Below are positions 34,737 to 43,331 of a DNA stretch of 64,000 nt, one piece after another (the stretch's first letter is position 1; each line of letters opens with the position of its first letter). A program made the position numbers and the translations under genes. The stretch is from assembly GCA_016191785.1 (NCBI GenBank), contig JACPVJ010000184.1, positions 62,001-126,000 on the forward strand, written 5' to 3'. Below the pieces are notes generated by a model, which was given only the letters and a program-made list of their open reading frames with translations, did not search any database and had not been told where the DNA came from. Origin of the DNA: Myxococcales bacterium. GTDB taxonomy: Bacteria > Myxococcota_A > Polyangia > Polyangiales > Polyangiaceae.

Positions 34737-35312
34737 GTGATCGCCCTTGGCATCGACCCCGGCACGCTGAACCTGGGTTGGGGCGTGGTCGAGCGCCAGG
34801 GCCAGCGCTTGGCCCACGTGGGTCACGGCGTGATCCGCCTCGACGCCAAGGCCAGCCTCGCCAGCCGGCTGCACGTCATCGACCTGGAGCTCGCCCAGGT
34901 GATCGCCCGCTTTTCGCCGGACGTGGGCTCGGTCGAGAGCCTGTTCTTTCACAAGGACCCGCAGGCCGCGGCGAAGCTCGGTCACGCGCGTGGCGTGGTG
35001 CTGCTCTCGCTCGCTCGGGCGGGTGTGACCGTCGCCGAGTACCCGCCGGCCCGCGTGAAGCTCACCATCGCTGGCCGCGGGCAGGCCGACAAACGGCAGG
35101 TGGCTCTGATGCTGCGTGCCGTCCTGGCGCTGCCCGACCTTCCCGCGGGTGACGCCGCCGACGCTCTGGCGCTCGCGGTCACCCACCTTCGGGTGGGTCC
35201 GGTGGCCGAGCGCCTGGGGCTCGGCAGCGGGCCGAGCGCGGGCTCGCGACGTCGGAAGCACCAGGCGGCGCTCCGCGCTCTGGTCGCCGAGCGCGGCCGC
35301 CGAGCCCCCTGA
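34737..35312 (+). CDS. ruvC: Holliday junction resolvase RuvC
   Basis: This is a 191-residue RNase H-fold resolvase. The four acidic residues fit: Asp7 (GIDPG), Glu67 (SVESLFF), Asp139 and Asp142 (AGDAADALALA). RuvC cuts Holliday junctions with RuvAB. The C-terminal ~30 residues are a basic Arg/Ser tail longer than in E. coli. The GTG start lies immediately before the family start. ruvA and ruvB are not adjacent. Confidence 0.92.
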   Translation: MIALGIDPGTLNLGWGVVERQGQRLAHVGHGVIRLDAKASLASRLHVIDLELAQVIARFSPDVGSVESLFFHKDPQAAAKLGHARGVVLLSLARAGVTVAEYPPARVKLTIAGRGQADKRQVALMLRAVLALPDLPAGDAADALALAVTHLRVGPVAERLGLGSGPSAGSRRRKHQAALRALVAERGRRAP

Positions 35313-35523
35313 GCAGACGCGCCCCCCTCCTTGCCTGTTACGGCCCGGCGCGGTGCGTTCTCCCCGCTGAAAATCCCTGGATCATGCCGCTGCCTCGGCC
35401 TGTGCTAAAAGGCCGGCCTACGCGAATCTTCCGGGCGCCTCCCTCGTCTGATCCTGCGAACGCAGCTGCAAGCCGCGAATACCACCCCGCGTTGATTGTT
35501 TGACCCGTCAGGACCCGTCGATC

Positions 35524-36210
35524 ATGAAGCTCCAGCACGTCTTCCTCTCTCTCTCCCTCTCTCTGGCTCTGCCGCTTTCGTTCGACGGCACCGCCGTCGC
35601 CCAGGGCAAGCCCGCGGCCAAGAGCGAGCCGAGCGCCAACGAGGTCGCCGAGAGCGTGCAGAAGTTCTACGACAAGACCAAGAACTTCAAGGCCGGCTTC
35701 AAGCAGCGCTACCAGGTGAAGGCCTACAACAAGCGCAAGGACAGCGCCGGCTCCGTGATCTTCGAGAAGCCCGGCAAGATGAGCTGGCGCTACACCAACA
35801 ACGGCAACCGGGTCGTCTCGGACGGCAAGGTCATCAAGGTGTACGAGGCCGAGAACAAGCAGATGTACGAGCAGCCGATGGACAAGAGCCAGTACCCGGC
35901 GGCGCTCGCGTTCTTGGTCGGTGGCGGCAACCTGAAGAAGAGCTTCAAGCTGCGCAAGCTGAGCGCCAAGGACCTGCAGTTCGAAGGCGGCTACGTGCTC
36001 GAGGGCGTTCCGAAAGAGGCGACGCCCGCCTATCAGAAGATCTTGCTCTACGTCGACTCGGGCACCTACCAGGTGCGCCGCGTGCTCTTGCTCGATGCTC
36101 AGGGCAACCGCAACCGGTTCGATTTCGTGACTCCGAGCGTGAACGAGAAGGTCCCCGAGGGCGAGTTCGACTTCAAGCCGCCGGCGGGCACGCAGGTGAT
36201 CAAGCCCTGA
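35524..36210 (+). CDS. lolA: Outer-membrane lipoprotein carrier LolA
   Basis: This is a 228-residue protein. A signal peptide with a Ser/Leu run (LSLSLSLALPLS) ends near AVAQG. The LolA fold is seen in VQKFYDKTKNFKAGFKQRY, the strand SVIFEKPGKMSWRY, and LLLDAQGNRNRFDFVTPSVN near the end. LolA ferries lipoproteins across the periplasm to the outer membrane, in keeping with the many lipoprotein genes here. The ATG at 35524 is preferred because the signal peptide begins there. Upstream is ~210 bases without a gene. Confidence 0.88.
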   Translation: MKLQHVFLSLSLSLALPLSFDGTAVAQGKPAAKSEPSANEVAESVQKFYDKTKNFKAGFKQRYQVKAYNKRKDSAGSVIFEKPGKMSWRYTNNGNRVVSDGKVIKVYEAENKQMYEQPMDKSQYPAALAFLVGGGNLKKSFKLRKLSAKDLQFEGGYVLEGVPKEATPAYQKILLYVDSGTYQVRRVLLLDAQGNRNRFDFVTPSVNEKVPEGEFDFKPPAGTQVIKP

Positions 36211-36260
36211 CGCCCGGGCCCATTGACGGGTGCGGGCCGCCCTGAAACCCTCAGGCAGCC

Positions 36261-36809
36261 ATGGCCACCCACTCGTTTCGCTACGCCACGATGCGCTCTC
36301 CGGTCGGCCCCATCACCGTCGTCGAGAGCGACCGGGGCGTGGCCGCCATCGACTTCGGCGAGCCGACCGAGGCGGCGCTCGTAGCCCGGCTCCGTGCAGC
36401 CGTGCGTGGCGACGTCGCACTCCAGAAGCGCGCGCGACTCCGGGCCACCACCGAGCTGGCGGAGTACTTCCGAGGCCGTCGGCGTACCTTCGGGGTGACC
36501 GCGGACTTCACCTTGGCGGGTGACTTCCAGCGTCGGGTGTTGCGTCAGCTCGCGACCGTGCGCTTCGGTCAGCTGACCACCTACGGCGAGCTGGCCAAGC
36601 GGGTTGGCAAGCCCGGTGCGGCTCGCGCGGTGGGGGTCGCGATGGCGAAGAACCCACTGCCCATCCTCGTGCCGTGCCATCGGGTGGTGGCCTCGGATGG
36701 GTCACTGGGGGGCTTCTCGGGCGGCCTCGACGTGAAGCGGCGGCTTCACGCCCACGAGGGCGTGGCCGAGCTCGGTGGCGGTTGGGCCAGCGCGCGGCTG
36801 GAATCGTGA
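36261..36809 (+). CDS. ogt: Methylated-DNA-[protein]-cysteine S-methyltransferase
   Basis: This is a 182-residue protein. The catalytic cysteine lies in ILVPCHRVVASDGSLGGFSGG, the standard PCHRV motif with the following GG turn; TTYGELAKRVGKPGAARAVG is the DNA-binding helix-turn-helix with the Arg finger. It removes O6-alkyl groups from guanine by suicide transfer. The Ogt or Ada-C type cannot be told apart by sequence alone, but there is no Ada N-terminal zinc domain. It follows lolA by 50 bases and may share its promoter. Confidence 0.93.
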   Translation: MATHSFRYATMRSPVGPITVVESDRGVAAIDFGEPTEAALVARLRAAVRGDVALQKRARLRATTELAEYFRGRRRTFGVTADFTLAGDFQRRVLRQLATVRFGQLTTYGELAKRVGKPGAARAVGVAMAKNPLPILVPCHRVVASDGSLGGFSGGLDVKRRLHAHEGVAELGGGWASARLES

Positions 36810-36886
36810 AAAAAAGCGCCGGATGACGTAGTATCGCAAATCCGGTTCACCCAAAGGAGCGCCAGCCTGGGGCTGGTGTCACCGCG

Positions 36887-39412
36887 ATGCTTCTCACGAC
36901 TCGCTTCACTTGGTCCCGCCCCCTCGCGCTGGTTGGCGCGCTGGCGCTCGGTTGCAGCACCTCGGCCAGCCCGGGCGACGATTCGACCGACGGCCCGGAC
37001 TCGCTGAACGTGACCTGCGAAGGCAAGTGCGACGGGTGGGGCTCGATCACCAGCCTGTGGCGCGATGCGAAGAAGCTCGATCTGGGCGATCTGCTCAGCG
37101 TGGGCGCGGGGTTCGCCTCTGACGGGTTGAACGACTCGCTCTCGCTCAGCGACTACGCGGGCATCAAGCTCGGCGAGCCGAAGGCCTACGCCACGGCCGA
37201 GACGGCACAGAACGACCTGACCCTGGGGAACCTCGACAGCCTGGCCACCGGCTTGGCAGTCGCCTACGGCGAGCGCGAGCTCACCACCGAGGTCAACCAG
37301 CTGCGCCGCGGCCATCTGCACTCGTCCGGCGATCGGGTCTACGGCGAGTTCTCGTTCCAGACCTCTGCCGCCTTCGGCCACAACTGGGGGCTCTCGGCCG
37401 GGGGTCTGGGCGGCGCCAGCGTGGCGTTGGGCTTCGACGTGGGCGCGAACTTGACCACGCGAGTGATCGCACCTTTCAGCAGCGAGGCAACCGCCCTCGG
37501 CGGCGCGCCGCTGAAGGCCCTGCGCAGCGCTCGCGGCTACGTCGTTCCCCGTAGCGTCGAGGACGTCCGGGCCATGAAGCCAGGCGAGCTCATGGCGCTC
37601 AGCGGCAGCGGCGGCGTTGGCCTGAACCTGGGGGTGGGTGTGCCACTCTTGGTGGCCACGCCGGCGGCCGGGGTCAGCTACAACCTGGTCCTGTCGGGTG
37701 GGCTGCGCGCGCACTTGCGCGGCCAGATGGACGTCCAGCTGGTCCGTCTGGCGGGCGATCAAGTGGTGGTGGACGTCGGCGTGTCCTCCGCGAAGGTGCA
37801 GAGCGCGAGCATCGCGCTGACCGACGGCTGGGGCATCCAGGGGCTGGTCGAGAGCAAGCTCGCGGTCGGCGGCGTCGACCTGGACCTGGGCCGGCTGGTG
37901 GAGAAGGCCCTGCAGAACCAGATGAACGCCAAGCTCAGCTTCATCGACGCGCGCGCCGCGAAGACCAAGACGAAGACCCGCCTGTCGGTGGCCCGCCTGC
38001 GCTTCAAGCTGGACGCGGGGAGCGATCCGAAGGCTCTCGCGCAAGCGCTGGCTCAGGCGTTGCGCGGCGACATCCGCCTCGCGCAAGCGCTTTCGGCGCA
38101 GAACGACCCAGGCGTGATCGCCGAGTTCGATCTCTCGCGTTCGGGCGTGTCGGCCACCTCGCACGCGGGCATCGACGTCTTCGGCATGAGCTTCTTCAAG
38201 ACGATCGAAGAGAGCCAGGGCTCGGTCGTCGTGCAGACGCCAGGCGGCGCTCGCACGCTGCTCTTCGACGGGCTCCACAAGCAGAGCGGCTGGTTCTTCT
38301 CGTCGCACGGCTACACCCGTGTGGGGATGAGCGGGCTGGTGTTCGACCCGGCAAACCCCAGCGTTCCCGCCCTGGGCGAGGCGAACCTGGTGCTGCAGGT
38401 CGAAGAGGGCGACGACTACATGGAGCGCGACAAGTTGCTCGATCACCTGGACGCGGTGATCCAGAGCCTGGGTGGCAAGCCAGCGCTCGAAGCCATCGAG
38501 AAGCACGGCAACGAGCTCCAGCGTTACGTGATCAAGGCGTGCCCCAACAGTCAGGCCTACGACCCCTGCCGCCTGTCGGTGCTCGACGACCCGAAGGTGG
38601 TGCAGCTGCGCGCAGATGGCGCGAGCGCGCTCGAGGCGGCCGCTAGCGGGCTCGAGCCCAAAGCCAAAGAGCTGGTGACCCATGCCGGGAAGCTGCGCTT
38701 GACCGCCCAGGCCACCCTCGAGCCGGCGGCGTCACTGGTCGGCCCCCCGAGCTCGATCGTCGCGGATCTGCGCCTGGACGACCAGGCGCTCGCCACCCTC
38801 TTCTCTCAGAAGAGCGAGTTCGAGCTCAGGAACGCGCTGACCGCCTACTTGCGCGCGACGATGATCGACCGAGGCGCGTCGGAAACGCAGATCGCGTCGG
38901 CCCGCGCCGCCATCCCCGATGGCAAGGACAAGGCCGTGCTCGACGCGATGGCGGCCGAGTACAAGACCCGCGCGGCGAGCTACGAGAAGCTGATGGCCGC
39001 AGAGAAGGCGATCATCCAGAACGTGGGGCCCGTGGGCCCGCGGACGGTCGAGATCCGCTTCCCGGTCGACGCCTCGAATCGCCCCGACTACGACAAGGCC
39101 ACGGCGGGCTCGCTGAGCCAAGCCCGCGCCCGCGAGGCGTTGGCGCTGTTCGACAGCCTGGTCAAGTCCGCTGACGGGCTCGAGCCCCACGCCGAACAGC
39201 CGGTGTTCTACGCGCTGCTCGCGCTCACGTCGCCGGCGTCGGCTGACGTCCGCATGAACGTACAGATGAGCACGTCGAACAGCTGGGCGCAGGACTTCGA
39301 GCACTACAAGAAGGCCGGCTATGCCGGCTTCGACGTGTACGCCAAGGGCTCGAGCGTGGCGCCGATCGATGGCGGCCTGTTCGACGTGAACGCGCTGATC
39401 AACGTGAAGTAA
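36887..39412 (+). CDS. Large lipoprotein of unknown function
   Basis: This is an 841-residue protein with a lipoprotein signal (LVGALALGC) and a short acidic tether followed by VTCEGKCDGWGS, a Cys-x3-Cys start seen in other myxobacterial surface proteins. The middle (~150-340) is Gly/Ala/Val-rich and strand-patterned (WGLSAGGLGGASVALGF, GVGLNLGVGVPLL), which could form a beta-barrel or beta-prism. The C-terminal half is helical and charged with ALAQALAQAL-type runs. No known family is recognised. It stands alone, and its position beside lolA may be chance. Possible roles: surface assembly, predation factor or transport; none can be supported from sequence. Confidence 0.6.
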   Translation: MLLTTRFTWSRPLALVGALALGCSTSASPGDDSTDGPDSLNVTCEGKCDGWGSITSLWRDAKKLDLGDLLSVGAGFASDGLNDSLSLSDYAGIKLGEPKAYATAETAQNDLTLGNLDSLATGLAVAYGERELTTEVNQLRRGHLHSSGDRVYGEFSFQTSAAFGHNWGLSAGGLGGASVALGFDVGANLTTRVIAPFSSEATALGGAPLKALRSARGYVVPRSVEDVRAMKPGELMALSGSGGVGLNLGVGVPLLVATPAAGVSYNLVLSGGLRAHLRGQMDVQLVRLAGDQVVVDVGVSSAKVQSASIALTDGWGIQGLVESKLAVGGVDLDLGRLVEKALQNQMNAKLSFIDARAAKTKTKTRLSVARLRFKLDAGSDPKALAQALAQALRGDIRLAQALSAQNDPGVIAEFDLSRSGVSATSHAGIDVFGMSFFKTIEESQGSVVVQTPGGARTLLFDGLHKQSGWFFSSHGYTRVGMSGLVFDPANPSVPALGEANLVLQVEEGDDYMERDKLLDHLDAVIQSLGGKPALEAIEKHGNELQRYVIKACPNSQAYDPCRLSVLDDPKVVQLRADGASALEAAASGLEPKAKELVTHAGKLRLTAQATLEPAASLVGPPSSIVADLRLDDQALATLFSQKSEFELRNALTAYLRATMIDRGASETQIASARAAIPDGKDKAVLDAMAAEYKTRAASYEKLMAAEKAIIQNVGPVGPRTVEIRFPVDASNRPDYDKATAGSLSQARAREALALFDSLVKSADGLEPHAEQPVFYALLALTSPASADVRMNVQMSTSNSWAQDFEHYKKAGYAGFDVYAKGSSVAPIDGGLFDVNALINVK

Positions 39413-39481
39413 CGCGCGGTGACGGGGTGGGAGTCGCAGGCCATGGAACGCAGGCTCCCCCCGCGCTAACCTGCACCGAAG

Positions 39482-39943
39482 ATGCAGCCTCCGCCCGTCG
39501 TCGCCGAGCCTGGCTGGTCCGCGCTCTCGCCGATCACCGCCAAGAGCGGGCGCTCGTGGGTGCACGGTCAAGAGGGCGACCAGCGCATGCGCGTCGCCTA
39601 CTTCCGCCGGGACGACGGCGCGCTGGTCGGGCGCGTGTGGTTCGGACCCTGGTGCGAAGGCCCGCCCGGTCACGCGCACGGCGGCAGCATGGCCTCGGTG
39701 CTCGATGACGCCATCGGCAAGGTGGGCTGGTTGAACGGTCACCGGGTGGTCGCGGCCAAGATCGAGGTCAGCTTTCGCCGAATGCTCCCGATCGGTAGCG
39801 ACGTCTGGATCGAGGCCTTCATCGATCGCGTCGAGGGTCGGAAGGTCCACACCCGCGGGCACCTGCTCGATGCCGAGCAGAAGCCCTACGCCGACGCGAC
39901 CGGCTTGTTCATCGAGCTCGGGGAAGGCGGGCTGCCGGCGTGA
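39482..39943 (+). CDS. Hotdog-fold acyl-CoA thioesterase (PaaI-like)
   Basis: This is a 153-residue protein. GHAHGGSMASVLDDAIG is the hotdog helix with the conserved His-Gly-Gly and Asp used by PaaI-type thioesterases; EVSFRRMLPIGSDVWIEAFI and the HLLDAEQKPYADATGLFIEL strands follow. It would hydrolyse acyl-CoA esters. The chain length is unknown. Its stop overlaps the next gene as GTGA. It is transcribed away from the large lipoprotein gene by 69 bases. Confidence 0.85.
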   Translation: MQPPPVVAEPGWSALSPITAKSGRSWVHGQEGDQRMRVAYFRRDDGALVGRVWFGPWCEGPPGHAHGGSMASVLDDAIGKVGWLNGHRVVAAKIEVSFRRMLPIGSDVWIEAFIDRVEGRKVHTRGHLLDAEQKPYADATGLFIELGEGGLPA

Positions 39944-40449
39944 GACTCCGCGTTGCCTCGGCGATCGCGCTCGCCGTACTGGCCGCTTGCAAGGGCCCAC
40001 CGCCGCCGGGGCCGTCGCCGGCCCCGGACGCGCTGCCGGAGATCGAGCTGGTGTCCGGCGGGCGACGCGTCGCTGTCGACGCCGCGGCCGCCCGAGCCCT
40101 GTCGGAGCGCGTACACAAGGCGATCGCCGCCTGCAACTTCAGCTCCGAGACACGCCCCGAGATCTTCCCCGAGGCCTTGGAAGAGACCTGGAAGCGACGC
40201 GAAGCAGGCTCGTATCTTCGCCTGCGCCACGCCGCCGACCAGACCTTGGGCACCCACTTCGGGAAGCTGGTCTACCGAGAGCTCTTGCTCTCGGTGGGGC
40301 AAGCGCTCGGTCCCGAGCCCGCGTTGGCAAGGACACCCGCGGGGGTCGTCGGGTTGAAGAAGTGCGCGTACGACGACCGGTTTCTCGGTTGCGACTCGAG
40401 GCTGGCCCCGCTGTTTCCTCCGCCGGCGGCCTGTCCCCCGGGCTTCTGA
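39940..40449 (+). CDS. Small lipoprotein of unknown function
   Basis: This is a 169-residue protein beginning with a GTG that overlaps the thioesterase stop (GTGA). A lipobox (LAVLAAC) is followed by a Pro-rich stretch. The mature ~110 residues are mixed helix and strand (ALEETWKRREAGSYLRLRHA) with cysteines near the end (KKCAYDDRFLGCDS). No family is recognised. Translation coupling suggests a role in the same process as the thioesterase, which is otherwise cytosolic; the pairing is unexplained. Confidence 0.65.
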   Translation: MRLRVASAIALAVLAACKGPPPPGPSPAPDALPEIELVSGGRRVAVDAAAARALSERVHKAIAACNFSSETRPEIFPEALEETWKRREAGSYLRLRHAADQTLGTHFGKLVYRELLLSVGQALGPEPALARTPAGVVGLKKCAYDDRFLGCDSRLAPLFPPPAACPPGF

Positions 40450-40456
40450 GCATGAC

Positions 40457-41053
40457 TCACTTCTGAACGCAGTACTTGCCCGAGGCGTTGCCCACCTCTT
40501 CGCACTCCCAGAAGCTCGGGCAGTCCGCGAAGCTCTCGCACATCTTCGAGCAGTAGCCGAAGGTGGCCGACCCCTTGAACAGGCAGACCTGGGTCTTGCA
40601 ACCGTCGTCGCTCTTGCACTCGCCGCCGACGTCGTTTCCGCCGCCGCCGCTTCCGCCCCCGCCGGCGTTGCCCGACCCACCGCCGCCGCTGTTCCCGCCG
40701 CCCCCGCCGTTTCCGCCGCCGCCCACCCAGCCGCCGGCGTCCTTGCAGGCGTCGGTGCACGTGGCCGCCTGGGACGCGCAGCAACCGTTGTCGCAGAACG
40801 AGGCGTTGACGATGCTGTCGTCCGCGCACTCGCAGGGAATGGACGGGCAGCCGTCGCCGCAGGCGACGCAGGTGTTGCCACCCCCCCCGCCGTTGCCGCC
40901 GCCGCCGGCGTTGCCCGAGCCTCCGCCGCCGCCGTTGCTGCCGTTGCCCGCCCCCGCGGCGGCGCCCGCTCCGCCGCCGCCTCCGGCCCCCGAGGAACAT
41001 GCCAAAGCGACCGAGGCAACCCAAAATGATGCGATCAAGCCAATCCGATTCAT
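40457..41053 (-). CDS. Cys-rich lipoprotein with alternating Gly tethers
   Basis: This is a 198-residue protein with the lipoprotein signal SVALAC. Two separate Gly/Asn/Ser tethers (~20-60 and ~105-140) alternate with two disulfide-rich modules (CVACGDGCPSIPCECADD; CKSDDGCKTQVCLF). The double tether/module layout is distinctive. GGAGAG lies upstream of the ATG. It is convergent with the thioesterase/lipoprotein pair, and its function is unknown. Confidence 0.75.
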   Translation of the reverse strand: MNRIGLIASFWVASVALACSSGAGGGGGAGAAAGAGNGSNGGGGGSGNAGGGGNGGGGGNTCVACGDGCPSIPCECADDSIVNASFCDNGCCASQAATCTDACKDAGGWVGGGGNGGGGGNSGGGGSGNAGGGGSGGGGNDVGGECKSDDGCKTQVCLFKGSATFGYCSKMCESFADCPSFWECEEVGNASGKYCVQK

Positions 41054-41115
41054 GAGAGTTCTCTCTCCTTTCGGGGCATGGACGCGTCGTCGGGGACGAT
41101 GTCGCAAAGATTTTT

Positions 41116-41982
41116 TCAGGTGCCCTGGTCCCGCAAGATACGGGTCACGCTGGCGTCGAGCTGGCTGCCGATCAGGCGCAAGACGCTGTCGATCTCGGGC
41201 GCCGGCACCCGCAGCCGCCGACTCAGCTCGAGCACCGTGTGGTCGAACAGGTCCTCGCGGGCCCGCGCGAGCCAGCGCGCGGCGGTCGCGCGGTGTGCGC
41301 CGTACAGGGCGGCGATGGCGTCGATCCCGAGCTGGTCGAGGAGCTGGTGGCGCAACAGGTTGCGCTGGCGCGGTTCGAGCCGTGCGAGCGCCGTCTCGAA
41401 CGCGGCCTTGAACTCGACGCCGTAGCGGGCGCGCAGGGACGCGAGCTCGGGGTCGCCGACCTCGGCCACGCGATCGAGCCCGGCGTCGTCGTGCATCGGG
41501 CTGTTGCCCGCTCGGCGGCTCAGCGCGACGATCTCGCGGGCCGCCAACACTCGCACGAATCCCCGCAGGGTTCCGCGTCCCGAGTATTGCGCGAGCTTCG
41601 GCGGGCGCGTCTCGGTTCCGAAGAACAGCTGAGCGCGTACGTTCTGCAGGACGTCGTCCAGGCTCACGCTGCCCAGCTCGAACCGCGCGAGCGCCAGGCG
41701 CGACCCACGGATGCACTGCTCGTCGAGCCGCTCGACCGCGTGGGGGACGGCGGCCAGCGCCGCGGTCGCCAGCCAGAGGTCGGCGGCCGGGAGGCTCTCG
41801 AGGGCCGTCGCCGGATCCCCCTCGGCCGCGACGCACGCGGCGACGGCCGTCGCGAACGCTTCGCGGGGCAGCTCGACCTCCGGGTGCGCCGCGCGCGCCT
41901 CGATCAGCGCCGCTTCGAACGCCGCGGCGATCCGGTCGGGATCATCGCCGAGCGCGGCGAGCGGCGGCGGAAGATCGACCAT
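41116..41982 (-). CDS. Myxobacterial sigma-70-like factor (Sig-70_gmx1 type)
   Basis: This is a 288-residue protein. The N-terminal ~120 residues are Ala/Leu-rich helices. A region like sigma-2 follows (SVSLDDVLQNVRAQLFFG, YSGRGTLRGFVRVLAARE), then a region-4-like HTH (GIDAIAALYGAHRATAARWLARARE). It matches what I recall of the Sig-70_gmx1 group, which occurs only in myxobacteria and next to Ser/Thr kinase genes; here a kinase gene is divergent within ~100 bases. It may be activated or released by that kinase. Family assignment is from memory of the group, and -10/-35 recognition is not known. Confidence 0.7.
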   Translation of the reverse strand: MVDLPPPLAALGDDPDRIAAAFEAALIEARAAHPEVELPREAFATAVAACVAAEGDPATALESLPAADLWLATAALAAVPHAVERLDEQCIRGSRLALARFELGSVSLDDVLQNVRAQLFFGTETRPPKLAQYSGRGTLRGFVRVLAAREIVALSRRAGNSPMHDDAGLDRVAEVGDPELASLRARYGVEFKAAFETALARLEPRQRNLLRHQLLDQLGIDAIAALYGAHRATAARWLARAREDLFDHTVLELSRRLRVPAPEIDSVLRLIGSQLDASVTRILRDQGT

Positions 41983-42081
41983 GGGCGCACCGTAACACTG
42001 CCGGCGAGACCGCCAATTTCTCCGGAAAAATGCCGGCGAACCGCGGTGCTCGGGCCGCCGTGCTATGCCGCCTCGGCTTCG

Positions 42082-43329
42082 ATGGGACCTTTGGGGCGCC
42101 AGCCGGGCGAGGTGATCGCCGAGAAGTTCCGCCTCGAACGGCCGATCGGCTCCGGCGGGATGGGCGCGGTGTGGCGAGCCGACCATTTGGTGACCCGTCG
42201 CCCGGTGGCGCTCAAGTTCCTCCACCCCAGTCGCCACTTCGATCCCAGTGCCCGGGCGCGATTGCTCCGCGAGGCTCGCGCCGCCGGGGCCGTCGAGCAC
42301 CCGGCGGTGGTCGCGATCCACGACGTGGTCGAGGTCGACGGCGCGCCGGTGCTGGTGATGGACTGGCTCGAGGGCGAGTCGCTGCGCGAGCGGCTGGACC
42401 GAGACCGCCGGTTGGCGCCGCTCGCCGCGGTGACCGTCGCCCGGGTCGTGCTCTCGGCGCTGGTCGTCGCACACGCACGTGGCATCGTGCACCGCGATCT
42501 CAAACCCGAGAACATCTTCCTCTTGCACGGCGATCCCGCAAAGACTCGCCTCTTGGATTTCGGCGTCGCCAAGATCGCCCGCACCGACGGTCTGCAAGGG
42601 CTCTCGACCGAGACCGGCGCTGTGCTCGGGACCCCGCACTACATGGCGCCCGAGCAGGCGTTTGGTGAGAAAGACGTCGACGGGCGCGCCGATCTGTGGG
42701 CCCTCGGCGTGGTGCTGTACGAGTGCCTGTGCGGCGAGCGCCCGATCGGGGGCGAGAACCTCGGGCAGATCTTGCGCGCCATGACCGAGTGCAAGGTGAC
42801 CCCGCTCGGCCGCGTGGCGCCCGGCGTTCCGCGCGAGCTGGCCGAGCTGGTCGACGGGCTGCTCGTCGACAAGAGCCGGCGTCCGGCCAGCGCGGCGCTG
42901 GTTCTCGAGAGCCTCGACGCAATGTCCGCCGATCTGCCGGACGCCGTCGCTCCTGGCGACGGCCCGGCCGCGGATCGAAAAGACGTATCGACGGGGGCAC
43001 CGGTCACGCGCGAAGTGACCCGATCGCGAGGTCGCCCGTCGCTGCGCGTCGGAGGGGCGCTGGGCCTGGCGGCGTTCACCGCGCTCTTGGGGCTCGCGTG
43101 GCCCCGGGCCGAACGCCCGAGCACGCTGGGCCGCGCCCTCGGCGCGGGCGCGCCCCGCGTCGTCGTGCGAGAGCGAAGCCCGGCGGAACCCGCACCCGCT
43201 GCCGTGCCCGCGCCCTCCGCGCTCGGTCACGCAGCGCGCCGAGCGTCGCGCTCCGTCGCGCCGAGCGCGTCCGCCGAGCCGCCGCGCCGCACCGGTTCCG
43301 ACAAGTTGATCGCCGAGCCGCCGTTCTGA
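42082..43329 (+). CDS. Hanks-type Ser/Thr protein kinase with C-terminal membrane helix
   Basis: This is a 415-residue protein. The kinase domain (~10-265) has the P-loop IGSGGMGAVW, the VALK lysine, HRDLKPEN, DFGVAK and MAPEQ, all catalytic residues intact. A single membrane helix near 330-347 (VGGALGLAAFTALLGLAW) is followed by an Ala/Pro/Arg-rich outer tail. It is oriented as PASTA-type kinases but has no sensor domain. It starts the kinase-PEGA-FGE-FGE-kinase operon, all packed within a few bases, and is divergent from the sigma-like gene. It probably phosphorylates the factor or the second kinase. Confidence 0.9.
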   Translation: MGPLGRQPGEVIAEKFRLERPIGSGGMGAVWRADHLVTRRPVALKFLHPSRHFDPSARARLLREARAAGAVEHPAVVAIHDVVEVDGAPVLVMDWLEGESLRERLDRDRRLAPLAAVTVARVVLSALVVAHARGIVHRDLKPENIFLLHGDPAKTRLLDFGVAKIARTDGLQGLSTETGAVLGTPHYMAPEQAFGEKDVDGRADLWALGVVLYECLCGERPIGGENLGQILRAMTECKVTPLGRVAPGVPRELAELVDGLLVDKSRRPASAALVLESLDAMSADLPDAVAPGDGPAADRKDVSTGAPVTREVTRSRGRPSLRVGGALGLAAFTALLGLAWPRAERPSTLGRALGAGAPRVVVRERSPAEPAPAAVPAPSALGHAARRASRSVAPSASAEPPRRTGSDKLIAEPPF

Positions 43330-43331
43330 CC

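Noticed and set aside
35313-35523. Riboswitch or small RNA in the gap before lolA
   Set aside because: Only a 6-bp stem (35396-35401 with 35410-35415) was seen; no known riboswitch core is present.
36746-38683. 645-codon minus-strand frame
   Set aside because: His/Gln/Arg-rich antisense of the large lipoprotein gene; no start signal or motif.
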